Assembly (NCBI RefSeq): GCF_030813415.1
Contig: NZ_JAUSUF010000002.1
Location: 186,001-250,000 of the forward strand
Source of the DNA: Eubacterium multiforme
GTDB lineage: Bacteria > Bacillota > Clostridia > Clostridiales > Clostridiaceae
Reading direction: 5' to 3'
DNA length: 64,000 nt
Below the pieces are notes generated by a model. The model had not been told where the DNA came from and ran no database searches. It saw nothing but the letters and a program-made list of their open reading frames with translations. Both the position numbers and the translations under genes were made by a program. Of the stretch, positions 1-9,057 are shown in pieces (the first letter of the stretch is position 1; every line of letters starts with the position of its first letter).

Positions 1-461
1 TCTTTTTTAAAAGTCCTAAAGGAAATTCTCTTATTTTCATATATTTTATGAAAATATACTATGTTTAAATGTAATAGTTTAGTAATCCTTCCCCTTTTAA
101 AATCATTTGCTAGTAGAATTTTCTTTGTTAAATCATCTTCATATACTTGATAAATTAAAATTTTATTTTGAAATTTATTAAATTCTATTATATTTACATA
201 TTCCAAAAAATCTTCTTTTATATACAAATCATTTATTACTATAGTATCAACTGTAACTGTTTCATAATAAATATAACCTATATATTTATTATCTAATAAA
301 ATAAGAGTAACTTTATTTTTATAAAAAAATTTTTTTATAAAATTTAGTTTTTTATAAATATCTACTATATTACATCTATAATTATTAATTTTAGAAAATT
401 CATCTACTAATTCAATTAAGTTAGAGAAATTTTTACTACTTAATTTCTCATAATATATCAT
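1..461 (-). CDS. Partial protein of unknown function (C-terminus beyond window edge)
   Basis: An open frame runs from an ATG at 461 to the window edge without a stop, about 153 codons. A GGGGTGG ribosome binding site lies about 10 bases upstream of the start. The product is Lys/Ile/Asn/Tyr-rich with alternating strand-like and helical stretches and no membrane segment. The layout recalls the N-terminal half of a GNAT acetyltransferase, but I see no acetyl-CoA loop in the visible part, so no function is claimed. It lies downstream of ispH-rpsA on the same strand, separated from it by a terminator. Confidence 0.6.
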   Translation of the reverse strand, partial: MIYYEKLSSKNFSNLIELVDEFSKINNYRCNIVDIYKKLNFIKKFFYKNKVTLILLDNKYIGYIYYETVTVDTIVINDLYIKEDFLEYVNIIEFNKFQNKILIYQVYEDDLTKKILLANDFKRGRITKLLHLNIVYFHKIYENKRISFRTFKK

Positions 462-493
462 ATAAAAATATCCACCCCATAAATTATTGTAAA

Positions 494-517
494 ATAACCC
501 CTATTACTAGGGGTTAT
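494..517 (-). terminator. Intrinsic terminator after ispH-rpsA
   Basis: A perfect 10-bp inverted repeat (ATAACCCCTA) with a 4-base loop lies just past the stop of ispH-rpsA. On the minus strand it is followed by TTTT. Confidence 0.75.
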
Positions 518-523
518 AAAGTA

Positions 524-2431
524 TTAAACGTCTTTCATACTTAAGCTTATTCTTTTATTTTCTTCATCTACTGATAATATTTTTGCTTTAATTTCTTGAC
601 CTACTGATAAAACATCTGCTGGATTATCTATTCTATCATGACTTATTTTTGATATATGAACTAATCCATCTAAGCCAGGTTCTAATTCTACAAATGCACC
701 AAAATCATTTATTCTAACTACTTTTCCAAGAACTATAGATCCTTCTGGATATTTATCAGCTGCATTTTGCCATGGTTCTGGAGTAAGTTCTTTAATGCTA
801 AGAGATAATTTCTTATTATCTTTATCTAATTCTATAACCTTAACATCAATTATATCTCCACTTTTTAAGTAATCTTCTGCTCTTTTTACATGGTTCCATG
901 ATATTTGTGATAAATGAATTAATCCATCTACTCCTTCAACTTCTGCAAAAGCACCAAAGTTTGTAAATCTTTTTACTTCAGCCTTTACAATATCTCCAAC
1001 CTTTAGTGAAGTTAAAACTTTCTCTTCATTAGCATTTTTTTCTTCTTCTTGAACTATTCTTCTTGAAGCTACTACTCTTGAAGGGTTTTCTTTATTAAAA
1101 TCTATTAATTTTACAACTAGTGTTTGACCTTTATAAACATCCTTATCATTAACAAATTTTATATCTATTTGAGATGCAGGAACAAATATTCTTATTCCTT
1201 TATAATATCCAACTAATCCTTTTTCTTTAATTTCAGAAATTTTTAATTCAAAGGGTTCATTGTTTTTAAATAAACTTTCTAAGTCATTTATAGTTTCTTC
1301 TTTTTCGTACTCTAATCTTGATAAAACAACAAATCCATTTTCATTATTAAGTTTAATAACCTTAGCCTTTATTACATCCCCAACATTTAATTTTTCTGAA
1401 TATTCCTTTGGATCAACCTTTGCTGTTAATTCTTTAAATGGAATTACTCCGTCTGATTTGTATCCAATAAGTGATACAACAACTTCATCTCTTCCTATTG
1501 ATAAAATTTCTCCTTCAATTTCATCACCTATATGAAATCTTTTGTCCATTTCATTCATTAATTGTAATTGTTCATCATTAATGTTGTTTTCACTTTGCAT
1601 AATATCAATAACCTCCCTAATTATCCAATCTGGTGTTGAAGCACCAGCTGTAATTCCTATCTTTTTAAAATTTTTATTATTTATAAAATTATGTGGTAAT
1701 TCTTTTGAATTTTCAATATGAATTGTATTTTCACAATTGCATTTGGAAATTTGATAAAGTTTAGTTGTATTAGAACTATTTTTACCTCCAACAACAATCA
1801 TGGCATCTACCTCATTTGATAATTCATAAGCACTTTTTTGTCTCACCTCTGTAGCAGAACAAATTGTATTAAATGTAAGAAGATCATCTGCTTTTTTTGA
1901 TAAGTTATCTACTGTATTTTTCCAATTTGCTTCTTTTTCAGTAGTTTGTGAAACAGCACATATTTTATTTGGAATTTCTTTTTTAAATTCACCATCTGGT
2001 GTAATTATAGCTTTGTTATCACACCATCCATTTATACCTATTACTTCTGGATGGTCTTTATCACCAAGTATAACTATATTATACCCATCTTCAGAATATT
2101 TTTTTACTTTTTTTTGTATATTCGTAACAAATGGGCATGTTGCATTTATAACTTCAAAGCCTTTTTCTTCTAAAGTTTTAATTACATCCTCTGGAACCCC
2201 ATGTGATCTTATTACAATAACATCACCACTATTTAAATTATCTATATTATCATAATCAATAGCATAAATATCATTTTCTTCTAAATATTTAACTACATCA
2301 TTATTGTGAATAAGTGGACCTAATGTATATATTTTTTTATTGTAATTTTTCTTAATTTCAAGTGATTTTTCAACTGCTCTTTGTACCCCAAAGCAGAATC
2401 CAGCATTTTCAGCTAATATAATCTCTTTCAT
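524..2431 (-). CDS. ispH-rpsA: Fusion of HMBPP reductase (IspH) and ribosomal protein S1
   Basis: Residues 1 to about 280 are IspH, the [4Fe-4S] enzyme that makes IPP and DMAPP in the last step of the MEP pathway. The three cluster cysteines are visible at C13 (GFCFGV), C99 (NATCP) and C191 ([10 protein letters not shown]). The catalytic region around H127 and E129 (DHPEVIG) and a C-terminal ITAGASTP motif are also present. Residues from about 295 to 635 form four S1 RNA-binding domains, the last two being the most canonical (NFGAF/NDFGAF followed by GLIHLS/GLVHIS). The start ATG follows AGGAG. cmk lies 10 or so bases upstream in the same operon. Such fusions are known in clostridia. I infer one polypeptide serving both isoprenoid synthesis and translation. 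Confidence 0.96.
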   Translation of the reverse strand: MKEIILAENAGFCFGVQRAVEKSLEIKKNYNKKIYTLGPLIHNNDVVKYLEENDIYAIDYDNIDNLNSGDVIVIRSHGVPEDVIKTLEEKGFEVINATCPFVTNIQKKVKKYSEDGYNIVILGDKDHPEVIGINGWCDNKAIITPDGEFKKEIPNKICAVSQTTEKEANWKNTVDNLSKKADDLLTFNTICSATEVRQKSAYELSNEVDAMIVVGGKNSSNTTKLYQISKCNCENTIHIENSKELPHNFINNKNFKKIGITAGASTPDWIIREVIDIMQSENNINDEQLQLMNEMDKRFHIGDEIEGEILSIGRDEVVVSLIGYKSDGVIPFKELTAKVDPKEYSEKLNVGDVIKAKVIKLNNENGFVVLSRLEYEKEETINDLESLFKNNEPFELKISEIKEKGLVGYYKGIRIFVPASQIDIKFVNDKDVYKGQTLVVKLIDFNKENPSRVVASRRIVQEEEKNANEEKVLTSLKVGDIVKAEVKRFTNFGAFAEVEGVDGLIHLSQISWNHVKRAEDYLKSGDIIDVKVIELDKDNKKLSLSIKELTPEPWQNAADKYPEGSIVLGKVVRINDFGAFVELEPGLDGLVHISKISHDRIDNPADVLSVGQEIKAKILSVDEENKRISLSMKDV

Positions 2432-2441
2432 AAATTTTCTC

Positions 2442-3098
2442 CTAATTAAGTCTAGACCTTATAAAATCATTGATTTTATTTGTAACTTCTTTAATATTTA
2501 AACCTGTTGTATCAATTTCAACTGCATCAGAAGCTTTTCTTAAAGGATCTGTTTTTCTTGTGCTATCTTCATGATCTCTTCTTATTATATCCTTTAAAAT
2601 TTCATCATAAGAACAATCAATATTTCTATTTAAAAGTTCTGAATATCTTCTTTCAGCTCTTTCTTCTGGAGTTGCTGTTAAGAAAATCTTAAATTTTGAA
2701 TCTTTTAGTACAACAGTTCCTATATCTCTACCGTCCATTATAACATTGTATTTATTAGACATATCTCTTTGTAATTTTACTAAAAGCTTTCTTACTTCTG
2801 GAATTGATGCATAGGCAGAAACTATACCACTAATTTCTGGCATAGTTATTTTAGATTGAATATTTTCTCCATCTAAAATTAAATCATCATTTTCAAAATG
2901 CATTTCCATATTAGATATTAAATTGCAAATTTCTTCTTTATTTTCAGGAGTTAATCCTTTTTCTGATGCTTTAAGGGCAACTGCTCTATACATTGCACCA
3001 GTATTTATATACATTAAATTAAATTCTTTAGCTACAAGTTTAGCTATTGTACTTTTACCTGCTCCTGCTGGTCCATCTATTGCAACTGATATTTTCAA
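2442..3098 (-). CDS. cmk: Cytidylate kinase
   Basis: Phosphorylates CMP and dCMP to the diphosphates with ATP in the cytosol. The P-loop GPAGAGKST is near the N-terminus, followed by [16 protein letters not shown] and the LID region [20 protein letters not shown] is near the C-terminus. This is the usual Cmk domain order and length (218 residues). The longest frame opens with a GTG at 3110 that lies inside the ribosome binding site AAAGGTGG. The TTG at 3098, 8 bases past that site, gives the typical start MKISVAIDG and is preferred. It is first in an operon with ispH-rpsA. Confidence 0.95.
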   Translation of the reverse strand: MKISVAIDGPAGAGKSTIAKLVAKEFNLMYINTGAMYRAVALKASEKGLTPENKEEICNLISNMEMHFENDDLILDGENIQSKITMPEISGIVSAYASIPEVRKLLVKLQRDMSNKYNVIMDGRDIGTVVLKDSKFKIFLTATPEERAERRYSELLNRNIDCSYDEILKDIIRRDHEDSTRKTDPLRKASDAVEIDTTGLNIKEVTNKINDFIRSRLN

Positions 3099-3171
3099 AT
3101 TATTTTCCACCTTTCTAAATAAACAACTATAAATCTAATTATATAATTTTATTCTTGGTATAACAAGCATT

Positions 3172-4386
3172 TTAAAGATTACTTCCGGCTATATAGCCTG
3201 TAGATAATGCTATTTGAACATTATATCCTCCTGTAAAGGCATCAACATCTATAACTTCACCTGCAAAGGATAGATTATCAATTATTTTACTTTTCATAGT
3301 TGATGGGTCTATTTCCTTAGTATCTACTCCACCAGCTGTAACAATAGCTTCTTCAATAGGTCTTAATCCACTTACAGTTAATTCTAAATTCTTTATTATT
3401 GAAACCAATCTTTTTCTTTCCTCTTTAGTTATTTCATTAACCTTTTTATCTTCATCTATATCAGATAATCCTATTACTATTGGTATAAGTTTTTTTGGCA
3501 ATAGATCATCTAAAGCATTTTTAAAATTCTTATTTATATATTTTTTAAAATCCTTTTGAACTCTAAGGTCTAAATCTTTTTGTTCTAGTTTAGGTTTTAA
3601 ATCTATAGATACTTTATAGGATTTATTTTCTTTTATAAATCTACTGCCACTTAAAACTAAAGGGCCTGAAATTCCAAAATGGGTAAATATCATCTCCCCA
3701 AAATCTTTAAAAACTTTTTTATTATTTTCATATATAGTAAGTTCAATGTTTTTAAGAGATAATCCCATTAATTCTTTAACTAGATTCTCCTTAATTTCTA
3801 TTGGAACTAAAGATGGTTTTAAAGGTTCAATTTTGTGTCCAAGTTCCTTTGAAAACTTCTGACCTTCTCCCCTTGAACCAGTTAGTGGATAAGATGCACC
3901 ACCTGTAGCTATAATAAAATAATCTCCTTTTATTATATTTTCATTATTTGTTTCAACACCTGTTATTTTATTATCTTCTTTTAATATTTTAGTTACTTTA
4001 TTATTTAACATTATTTTTATATTACATCGTGACATAGCATTAGATAGTCCACGAATAATATCTGATGATTTATCAGAATTTGGGAACACTCTTCCACCAC
4101 GTTCTACTTTTAACTTAATTCCTTCATTTTCAAAAAAATTAATTGTATCTTCATTAGTAAAAGTATACAAAGAACTATATAAAAAATATGGATTTCCTGG
4201 TATAAAATTAAAGAACTCTGAAATGTCTTTACTATTTGTTACATTACATCTTCCTTTACCTGTAATAAATAGTTTTTTTCCTAATCTATCATTACCTTCT
4301 ATTAAAATTACTTCATTATTTTTGCTTGCAGTTATTGCTGCCATCATTCCAGCAGGTCCAGCTCCTATAACTACTACTTTCTTCAT
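3172..4386 (-). CDS. HI0933/YhiN-family FAD-binding oxidoreductase
   Basis: A flavoprotein of 404 residues. The N-terminus has a Rossmann dinucleotide-binding motif (GAGPAGMMAA, residues 8-17), then the family signature GKGRCNVTN near residue 43. IIATGGASYPLTGSRGEG sits in the middle, and a C-terminal block AGEVIDVDAFTGGYNVQIAL closes the FAD site. This matches the HI0933-type family often annotated as aminoacetone oxidase family. The physiological substrate is not settled and cannot be read here. The start ATG follows AAGGAG. It lies 61 bases upstream of cmk on the same strand and may be co-transcribed with it. Confidence 0.9.
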   Translation of the reverse strand: MKKVVVIGAGPAGMMAAITASKNNEVILIEGNDRLGKKLFITGKGRCNVTNSKDISEFFNFIPGNPYFLYSSLYTFTNEDTINFFENEGIKLKVERGGRVFPNSDKSSDIIRGLSNAMSRCNIKIMLNNKVTKILKEDNKITGVETNNENIIKGDYFIIATGGASYPLTGSRGEGQKFSKELGHKIEPLKPSLVPIEIKENLVKELMGLSLKNIELTIYENNKKVFKDFGEMIFTHFGISGPLVLSGSRFIKENKSYKVSIDLKPKLEQKDLDLRVQKDFKKYINKNFKNALDDLLPKKLIPIVIGLSDIDEDKKVNEITKEERKRLVSIIKNLELTVSGLRPIEEAIVTAGGVDTKEIDPSTMKSKIIDNLSFAGEVIDVDAFTGGYNVQIALSTGYIAGSNL

Positions 4387-4661
4387 TTAATCAGCTCCTT
4401 AATTTATAAGAGATATCTATAATTTTATCTAAATACTCACTTTTATTTTATTAGTAGTATTAGAAATTTAATTAAGGCATATAAATAAAAATAGAATTTA
4501 AATAAGTTTAAAATTAAATTTAAACAAAAATACACCTTATTATTAAAACAATTGTACTACAGTCATAAAAAAAAGTTAACTAAATAAATATAATATTTTT
4601 AAAAATTAACACTACAGCTCCATATTTTTCTATATTTAACATTAAGATTCCAAATAAAAAA

Positions 4662-4682
4662 AGTGTGTATAAAATACACACT
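4662..4682 (-). terminator. Intrinsic terminator of the RpiR regulator gene
   Basis: 9-bp arms (AGTGTGTAT / ATACACACT) with a 3-base loop overlap the stop codon. They are followed by TTTTTTT on the minus strand. Confidence 0.9.
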
Positions 4683-5580
4683 AATTATCATGATCCCCAA
4701 TAGTTTTATTATTTATTTGATATATATTATAATCTTGCCAAATCTCCTCTAATGAACAAAATGTATTTGCAATATTTTCTTTTTCTCTCATTCCAACTGC
4801 TATAATTAAAGCATTTACAAGAGAAAGAGGTGCAACAAGTGAATCAACAAATGATGCCATATTACTTTGAGCAATTAATGCTAAATCTGCCTTTGCAGCT
4901 AAAGGAGAAATTAAACTATCTGTTAAAGCAACAACTGTAGCTCCTTTATTTTTAGAAAAATCTAAAGCATCTATTGTTTTAGAAGCATATCTTGGAAATC
5001 CAATTCCAATTACTAAATCTCCTTCTTTAACATTTATCATTTGTTCAAATATATCAGATATACCATAGCTAACAGTTCTTACATTTTGCAAAATTATATT
5101 TAAATAAAATCCCAAAAATTCTGCTATAGCTGTTGAACTTCTAAGTCCTAAAATATATATATTATTTGCTTTGAAAATTTCATTAACTACCTCTTCAAAT
5201 ATATTAGGATTAATTTTTTCAAGAGTAGCTCTAATATTTTCAATATCTGCCTTTAAAACTCCTTTTAAAGCATCCCCATCAGAAACATATTCGTTAGAAA
5301 GTTCTAATCTCTGTACAGTAGTAAGCTTATTTTTAATTAATTCTTGAAGTGCTTTTTGAAGTTTTGGATAGCCACTAAAACCTAATTCATTAGCAAATCT
5401 TACCACTGTTGATTCAGATACTCCAACAGATGTTCCAAGTTTTGCCGCAGTCATAAAAGCAGCTTTATCATAATTGTTTAATATATATTCAGCAATAAGT
5501 TTTTGACCTTTGCTAAGTCTTTGGAATTTTATTTGAATTAATCGCATTAAATCCTTATTATCATTAAAATCTTTATCCAT
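4681..5580 (-). CDS. RpiR/MurR-family transcriptional regulator
   Basis: 299 residues. The N-terminal 80 or so form an RpiR-type helix-turn-helix (QRLSKGQKLIAEYIL, then AAKLGTSVGVSESTVVRFANELGFSGYPKLQKAL). Residues from about 125 to 265 form a SIS sugar-phosphate binding domain (NNIYILGLRSSTAIAEFLG, then EGDLVIGIGFPRYASKTIDAL). Family members sense phosphosugars and control carbohydrate genes. No sugar gene is adjacent, so the regulon is unknown. A clear promoter and a long palindrome lie upstream, which suggests autoregulation. Confidence 0.9.
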   Translation of the reverse strand: MDKDFNDNKDLMRLIQIKFQRLSKGQKLIAEYILNNYDKAAFMTAAKLGTSVGVSESTVVRFANELGFSGYPKLQKALQELIKNKLTTVQRLELSNEYVSDGDALKGVLKADIENIRATLEKINPNIFEEVVNEIFKANNIYILGLRSSTAIAEFLGFYLNIILQNVRTVSYGISDIFEQMINVKEGDLVIGIGFPRYASKTIDALDFSKNKGATVVALTDSLISPLAAKADLALIAQSNMASFVDSLVAPLSLVNALIIAVGMREKENIANTFCSLEEIWQDYNIYQINNKTIGDHDN

Positions 5581-5615
5581 TATTACCTACCCACTTTACA
5601 ATCTTTTGTATACAT

Positions 5616-5644
5616 ATTTTATCATCTAATGATATTTTTTTCAA
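5616..5644 (-). promoter_or_regulatory. Sigma-A-type promoter of the rpiR gene
   Basis: On the minus strand, TTGAAA (5639-5644) and TAAAAT (5616-5621) are separated by exactly 17 bases and lie about 40 bases upstream of the start codon. Confidence 0.7.
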
Positions 5645-5670
5645 TAGAAATTTCATATTTGAAATTTCTA
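5645..5670. promoter_or_regulatory. 26-bp palindrome, candidate RpiR operator
   Basis: Perfect 11-base arms (TAGAAATTTCA) surround a 4-base centre. The palindrome abuts the -35 box of the rpiR promoter. No T-tract follows on either strand, so it is not a normal terminator. A GAAATTTC-type palindrome next to the gene of a dimeric regulator suggests an operator; this is inference. Confidence 0.5.
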
Positions 5671-5717
5671 ATAAAAAGAATATATATTTTTAAAACTAAA
5701 ATTTAAGCAATAAACCT

Positions 5718-6263
5718 TTAGTTGTTTTTTTCGATAACTACTAGCATTGGTGCAGTTTCACTTCTGTTTAAAAACTTATGTAACATAACTCCATAATCTT
5801 TTTTAGATAGATTTTGAACATAATTCAATATGCAAGATTCTTCTTTTTTACCTTCATCATGACCTGTATATATACATATTGTCATAATTCCACCTTTATT
5901 AAGAAGTTCTAATCCTTTTTTTATACTATTAATGGAAGTATCATGCATAGTTGTAACTTCTTTAGAAGCTCCTGGCAAAAAACCAAGATTGTACATAATA
6001 CAATCAACATTTTCTTTTATATATGTATCAAATTTATCATGAGAATCACATATAACTATAACATTATCTTTTTCTTTACTAATATAATTTTCACAAGGTT
6101 CCCTTTGTATATCAAAACTATATACCTTTTTAAATTTATTTGATAAAAAATCACTATCATGGCCATTGCCTAATGTTCCATCTATTGCAATATTTTTATT
6201 ATCTAAAAATTTATCTATTATATAATGAGAAAGCTCACTTATATCTCCTACATAATTAAACAT
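5718..6263 (-). CDS. mnmM: MnmM (YtqB)-like tRNA methyltransferase
   Basis: A small class I SAM-dependent methyltransferase (181 residues) of the YtqB family. Residues 20-60 hold the SAM-binding motif AIDGTLGNGHD and the acidic strand end VYSFDIQ. YNLGFLPG near residue 91 is the family's equivalent of the NPPF loop. YtqB of Bacillus subtilis has been identified as MnmM, which methylates nm5(s2)U at the tRNA wobble position. Function here is by family. The start ATG follows GGGAGGT. The gene is downstream of rluB (22-base gap), and the two probably form an RNA-modification operon. Confidence 0.8.
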   Translation of the reverse strand: MFNYVGDISELSHYIIDKFLDNKNIAIDGTLGNGHDSDFLSNKFKKVYSFDIQREPCENYISKEKDNVIVICDSHDKFDTYIKENVDCIMYNLGFLPGASKEVTTMHDTSINSIKKGLELLNKGGIMTICIYTGHDEGKKEESCILNYVQNLSKKDYGVMLHKFLNRSETAPMLVVIEKNN

Positions 6264-6285
6264 AATATAGCTACCTCCCTACTAT

Positions 6286-6996
6286 TTATAAAGAATTTAT
6301 GTAATCTAACTCATCTTTAGTTAACTCCCTAAAAGCTCCTCTTTTTAAATAACCTAATTTAATTTTTCCAACAGCTATTCTTTTTAAACTTATTACATCA
6401 TGATTAAAATAAGAGCACATTTTTCTTATCTGTCTGTTTTTACCTTCATGAATAGTAATTTCTACTGTAGATATGTTGTTTTCAAAAGAAATTTCTTTTA
6501 TATTTGAACTTGCAGTAATATATCCCCCTATATCAACTCCATTTTTAAAGTTTTCAATTTCTTTTTCTGAAAATCTTCCCCTTACTACAGCTACATATTT
6601 CTTATCTAATTTAACTCTTGGATGTATTATTTTATTATATATATCACCATCATTTGTTAATAATAACAAACCTGAGCTATCATAATCTAATCTTCCTATA
6701 GGAAATATTCTTTCTTTAACTTTTACTAAATCTAATATTGTTTTTCTTCCTTTTTCATCCTTTAAAGAAGTTATGTAACCTTCAGGTTTATTTAACATTA
6801 TATAAACTTTATTTTCTTCTTTTGAAATTAATTTTCCATCAAATTTAACAATATCTTTATTAGGAATTACTTTAACTCCTAATTCAGTTATTAATTTCCC
6901 ATTTACAGTAACTCTTCCGCTTAAAATTAATTCTTCACATTTTCTTCTAGATGCTATTCCACATCCTGCCATATATTTTTGTAATCTTTCCTCCAT
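6286..6996 (-). CDS. rluB: rRNA pseudouridine synthase, RluB/RsuA family
   Basis: An N-terminal S4 RNA-binding domain (residues 1-60, QKYMAGCGIASRRKCEELILSGRVTVNG) is followed by the catalytic domain. The catalytic aspartate is D104 in GRLDYDSSGLLLLTNDG. The C-terminal motif is EGKNRQIRKM. Its length of 236 fits the RsuA/RluB group, which modifies one or a few large rRNA uridines. Strong ribosome binding site TTTGGAGGAC. It is co-directional with the mnmM-like gene. Confidence 0.9.
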   Translation of the reverse strand: MEERLQKYMAGCGIASRRKCEELILSGRVTVNGKLITELGVKVIPNKDIVKFDGKLISKEENKVYIMLNKPEGYITSLKDEKGRKTILDLVKVKERIFPIGRLDYDSSGLLLLTNDGDIYNKIIHPRVKLDKKYVAVVRGRFSEKEIENFKNGVDIGGYITASSNIKEISFENNISTVEITIHEGKNRQIRKMCSYFNHDVISLKRIAVGKIKLGYLKRGAFRELTKDELDYINSL

Positions 6997-7159
6997 TATA
7001 GTCCTCCAAATTATTATTCTTATATGATTATATATATTAATTTAAAATTTTACAATGATAATGCATTTTACTAACTATTATGCTTTAAGTAAAATTGAAG
7101 TTAGTTTGAAATATATCCATTAATTAAAGTAAGATAAACATATAATTAGTTATAAAACT

Positions 7160-7207
7160 ATATGAGTGACAAAGACTCATATAATTTTAAGTCTTTACCA
7201 CTCACTA
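7160..7207 (-). terminator. Possible terminator with two alternative stems
   Basis: A short 8-bp stem (7160-7167 with 7175-7182) competes with a longer imperfect stem (from GAGTGACAAAGAC to GTCTTTACCACTC). The latter lies just past the stop of the Cys-rich gene. The T-tract on the minus strand is weak. Confidence 0.45.
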
Positions 7208-7220
7208 CATAATTAATATC

Positions 7221-7433
7221 CTAGAAAAAAAATCCTCCACTTAGAAATAATAACCATATTAAAGGATTGTTAAAGCATCCACGATTTCCACCAAAACCAC
7301 AGTTATTAAATCCGCAGCCACCTCTGTTACATCCCCTATTGCAGCAACAATTATTAAATCCACAGTTATTATTACATCTTAGGCAATTGTTGTTACAGCA
7401 ACATGAATTACATCTATGACATCTCCTTGACAT
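7221..7433 (-). CDS. Small Cys/Asn/Gly-rich protein with hydrophobic tail
   Basis: About 70 residues. The first three quarters hold some 18 cysteines in CC, CCC and CxxC groups interspersed with Asn, Arg and Gly (for example RCHRCNSCCCNNNC). The end is a hydrophobic tail, PLIWLLFLSGGFFF. The composition recalls clostridial and bacilli spore-surface or metal-binding proteins, but no family can be named. The ATG at 7433 is preferred over the TTG at 7442 because it lies 9 bases past AAGGAG. It is divergent from the PadR-type gene. Confidence 0.7.
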   Translation of the reverse strand: MSRRCHRCNSCCCNNNCLRCNNNCGFNNCCCNRGCNRGGCGFNNCGFGGNRGCFNNPLIWLLFLSGGFFF

Positions 7434-7571
7434 GTCTATCAACTCCTTATCTTTTGTTATTATATAATATTCTTTAATTATTTTTTTGTGTTATTTATTT
7501 AGACTTGTTTACCATAAGATTTTATTAAAGTATAATTAAAATAAATAATATAGCTTTAAAGGAGAAGTTTT

Positions 7572-7961
7572 ATGGATAAAAGAAATCGTATTGTAGCTCC
7601 ACGAAATGTTGTAAATACAAAAATGTTATATATGCTTTATATATTAAAGGAACTTTCAAAAGGTGAAGTTGTATTTGGTAATAAAATATTAACGGATTTT
7701 AAGGATATGTTTGATTCTTCTACTATGCCCTTTCCAGTGTCATCAAGCACTATATACGAAAGCTTATATGAATTAGAAGAAAGAGAATATGTTATATCAA
7801 AATGGAGCGGAGAAGATATATCTAATAAAAGAAGTAAAAAGATTTATTCTATAACAGATAGAGGAATAGCTTTTTTAAATGCAAATTTAGGTGAATATAT
7901 ATTAAATTTAGATAAGACAAAATCAACACTTGATAAATTAAAAAAGATGTTATTAAAATAA
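7572..7961 (+). CDS. PadR-family transcriptional regulator
   Basis: 129 residues with a PadR winged helix. The first helices are LYMLYILKELSKGEVVFGNKIL. The recognition region is PVSSSTIYESLYELEEREYVIS, and the wing is KRSKKIYSITDRGIAFL. A short C-terminal dimerisation helix follows. PadR proteins usually repress neighbouring transporters or detoxification genes. Here the convergent ABC operon is the nearest candidate target, but that is only positional. Ribosome binding site AAAGGAG. Confidence 0.85.
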   Translation: MDKRNRIVAPRNVVNTKMLYMLYILKELSKGEVVFGNKILTDFKDMFDSSTMPFPVSSSTIYESLYELEEREYVISKWSGEDISNKRSKKIYSITDRGIAFLNANLGEYILNLDKTKSTLDKLKKMLLK

Positions 7962-8036
7962 AGAAGAGGCTTCATAAGTGCAAACAAAATGCTATAATTA
8001 CTTAGCATTTTGTTTGCACTTTTTAGCCTCTTCTTT
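7960..8036. terminator. Two-stem bidirectional terminator
   Basis: The outer arms 7960-7971 and 8025-8036 (AAAGAAGAGGCT) and inner arms 7977-7993 and 8004-8020 (17 bp) are perfect. It sits between two convergent genes and overlaps both stop codons. Confidence 0.9.
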
Positions 8037-9057
8037 ATTTTGAAAAATTGGATATGATTTTATTTATTATAAAACTAAGTATTGAAATTATTATTAGTTC
8101 CATTACTAAAAAACAAAAAATTGGTTTTAAATTTAAGAAATTAGTACTTCTAAATAATATTCCATCAAAAAGAACTGAACCACAACTTACAATTAAAATA
8201 GGTAAAAATATTGATATTATATACTTTGCTTTTTTAAATATAAAAAAATTTGATATATTTTCTATCCTAATAATTTTATTTATTTTTTTTATAATAAATA
8301 AGATTATTATTGAAGAAATTATTAGAATAAAGGTAAATATTAAATTAAATTTATAACTATAAGTTAGAGTATATAAGTAATTCACTTCTGTATAGTGATA
8401 ATAATTTAAATAAGTAAAAATTATGTTTTTAAAATAATAAATCTGATCTAATGGCATTATTTCGGATATTACTCTAAAATTTACTGAAATAAATAAAAAT
8501 GATGATATTGGTACAAGTACTATTGTAATAATAGCTACTATAGAATTAGAAAACAGTTTGTCCATAAATAATGTATATGAAAGAGTAATAAATCCTAATG
8601 AAAATAACTTTAAAATATCAAGAAATAAAACACTAAAATAATTAGGAGAATAGTTAAATAAATCATTATATTTAAATTTAAAACATAAACCTAAATAAAA
8701 ATATATAGCTATAAATAAAATTAAAACTAACATATTACATAATACATTATTCCAAAATATTTGATCCCTTGTATATGGTCCACTATTTATAGATATTATC
8801 TTACTTCTTTTTTTTATTCCATTTCCTGATATATAAACAAATATTAATAATCCAATAAATATAACAATTCCTAATGGTTGAATAACAGGCGTATTATTTG
8901 AAATAAATTGTGATACATTATTTTTAAATTGTTCTACATTGGAACCAAAAATAAAAATATATGAAAGGAATGACCACATAACAGTTGCTAGTAATACTAT
9001 CCATTTTGTCGTATAAAACCATTGATATATTAAACTTTTTTTAATTATATTTTTCAT
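8035..9057 (-). CDS. ABC transporter permease-like membrane protein
   Basis: 340 residues with about seven to eight hydrophobic segments (for example IVLLATVMWSFLSYIFIFG, PLGIVIFIGLLIFVYI and SIVAIITIVLVPISSFLFI), mostly Ile/Phe/Tyr-rich. It resembles ABC-2 type permease subunits rather than a solute permease with an EAA loop. It overlaps the upstream ATPase gene by 17 bases, which indicates translational coupling. The substrate is unknown. Confidence 0.75.
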   Translation of the reverse strand: MKNIIKKSLIYQWFYTTKWIVLLATVMWSFLSYIFIFGSNVEQFKNNVSQFISNNTPVIQPLGIVIFIGLLIFVYISGNGIKKRSKIISINSGPYTRDQIFWNNVLCNMLVLILFIAIYFYLGLCFKFKYNDLFNYSPNYFSVLFLDILKLFSLGFITLSYTLFMDKLFSNSIVAIITIVLVPISSFLFISVNFRVISEIMPLDQIYYFKNIIFTYLNYYHYTEVNYLYTLTYSYKFNLIFTFILIISSIIILFIIKKINKIIRIENISNFFIFKKAKYIISIFLPILIVSCGSVLFDGILFRSTNFLNLKPIFCFLVMELIIISILSFIINKIISNFSK

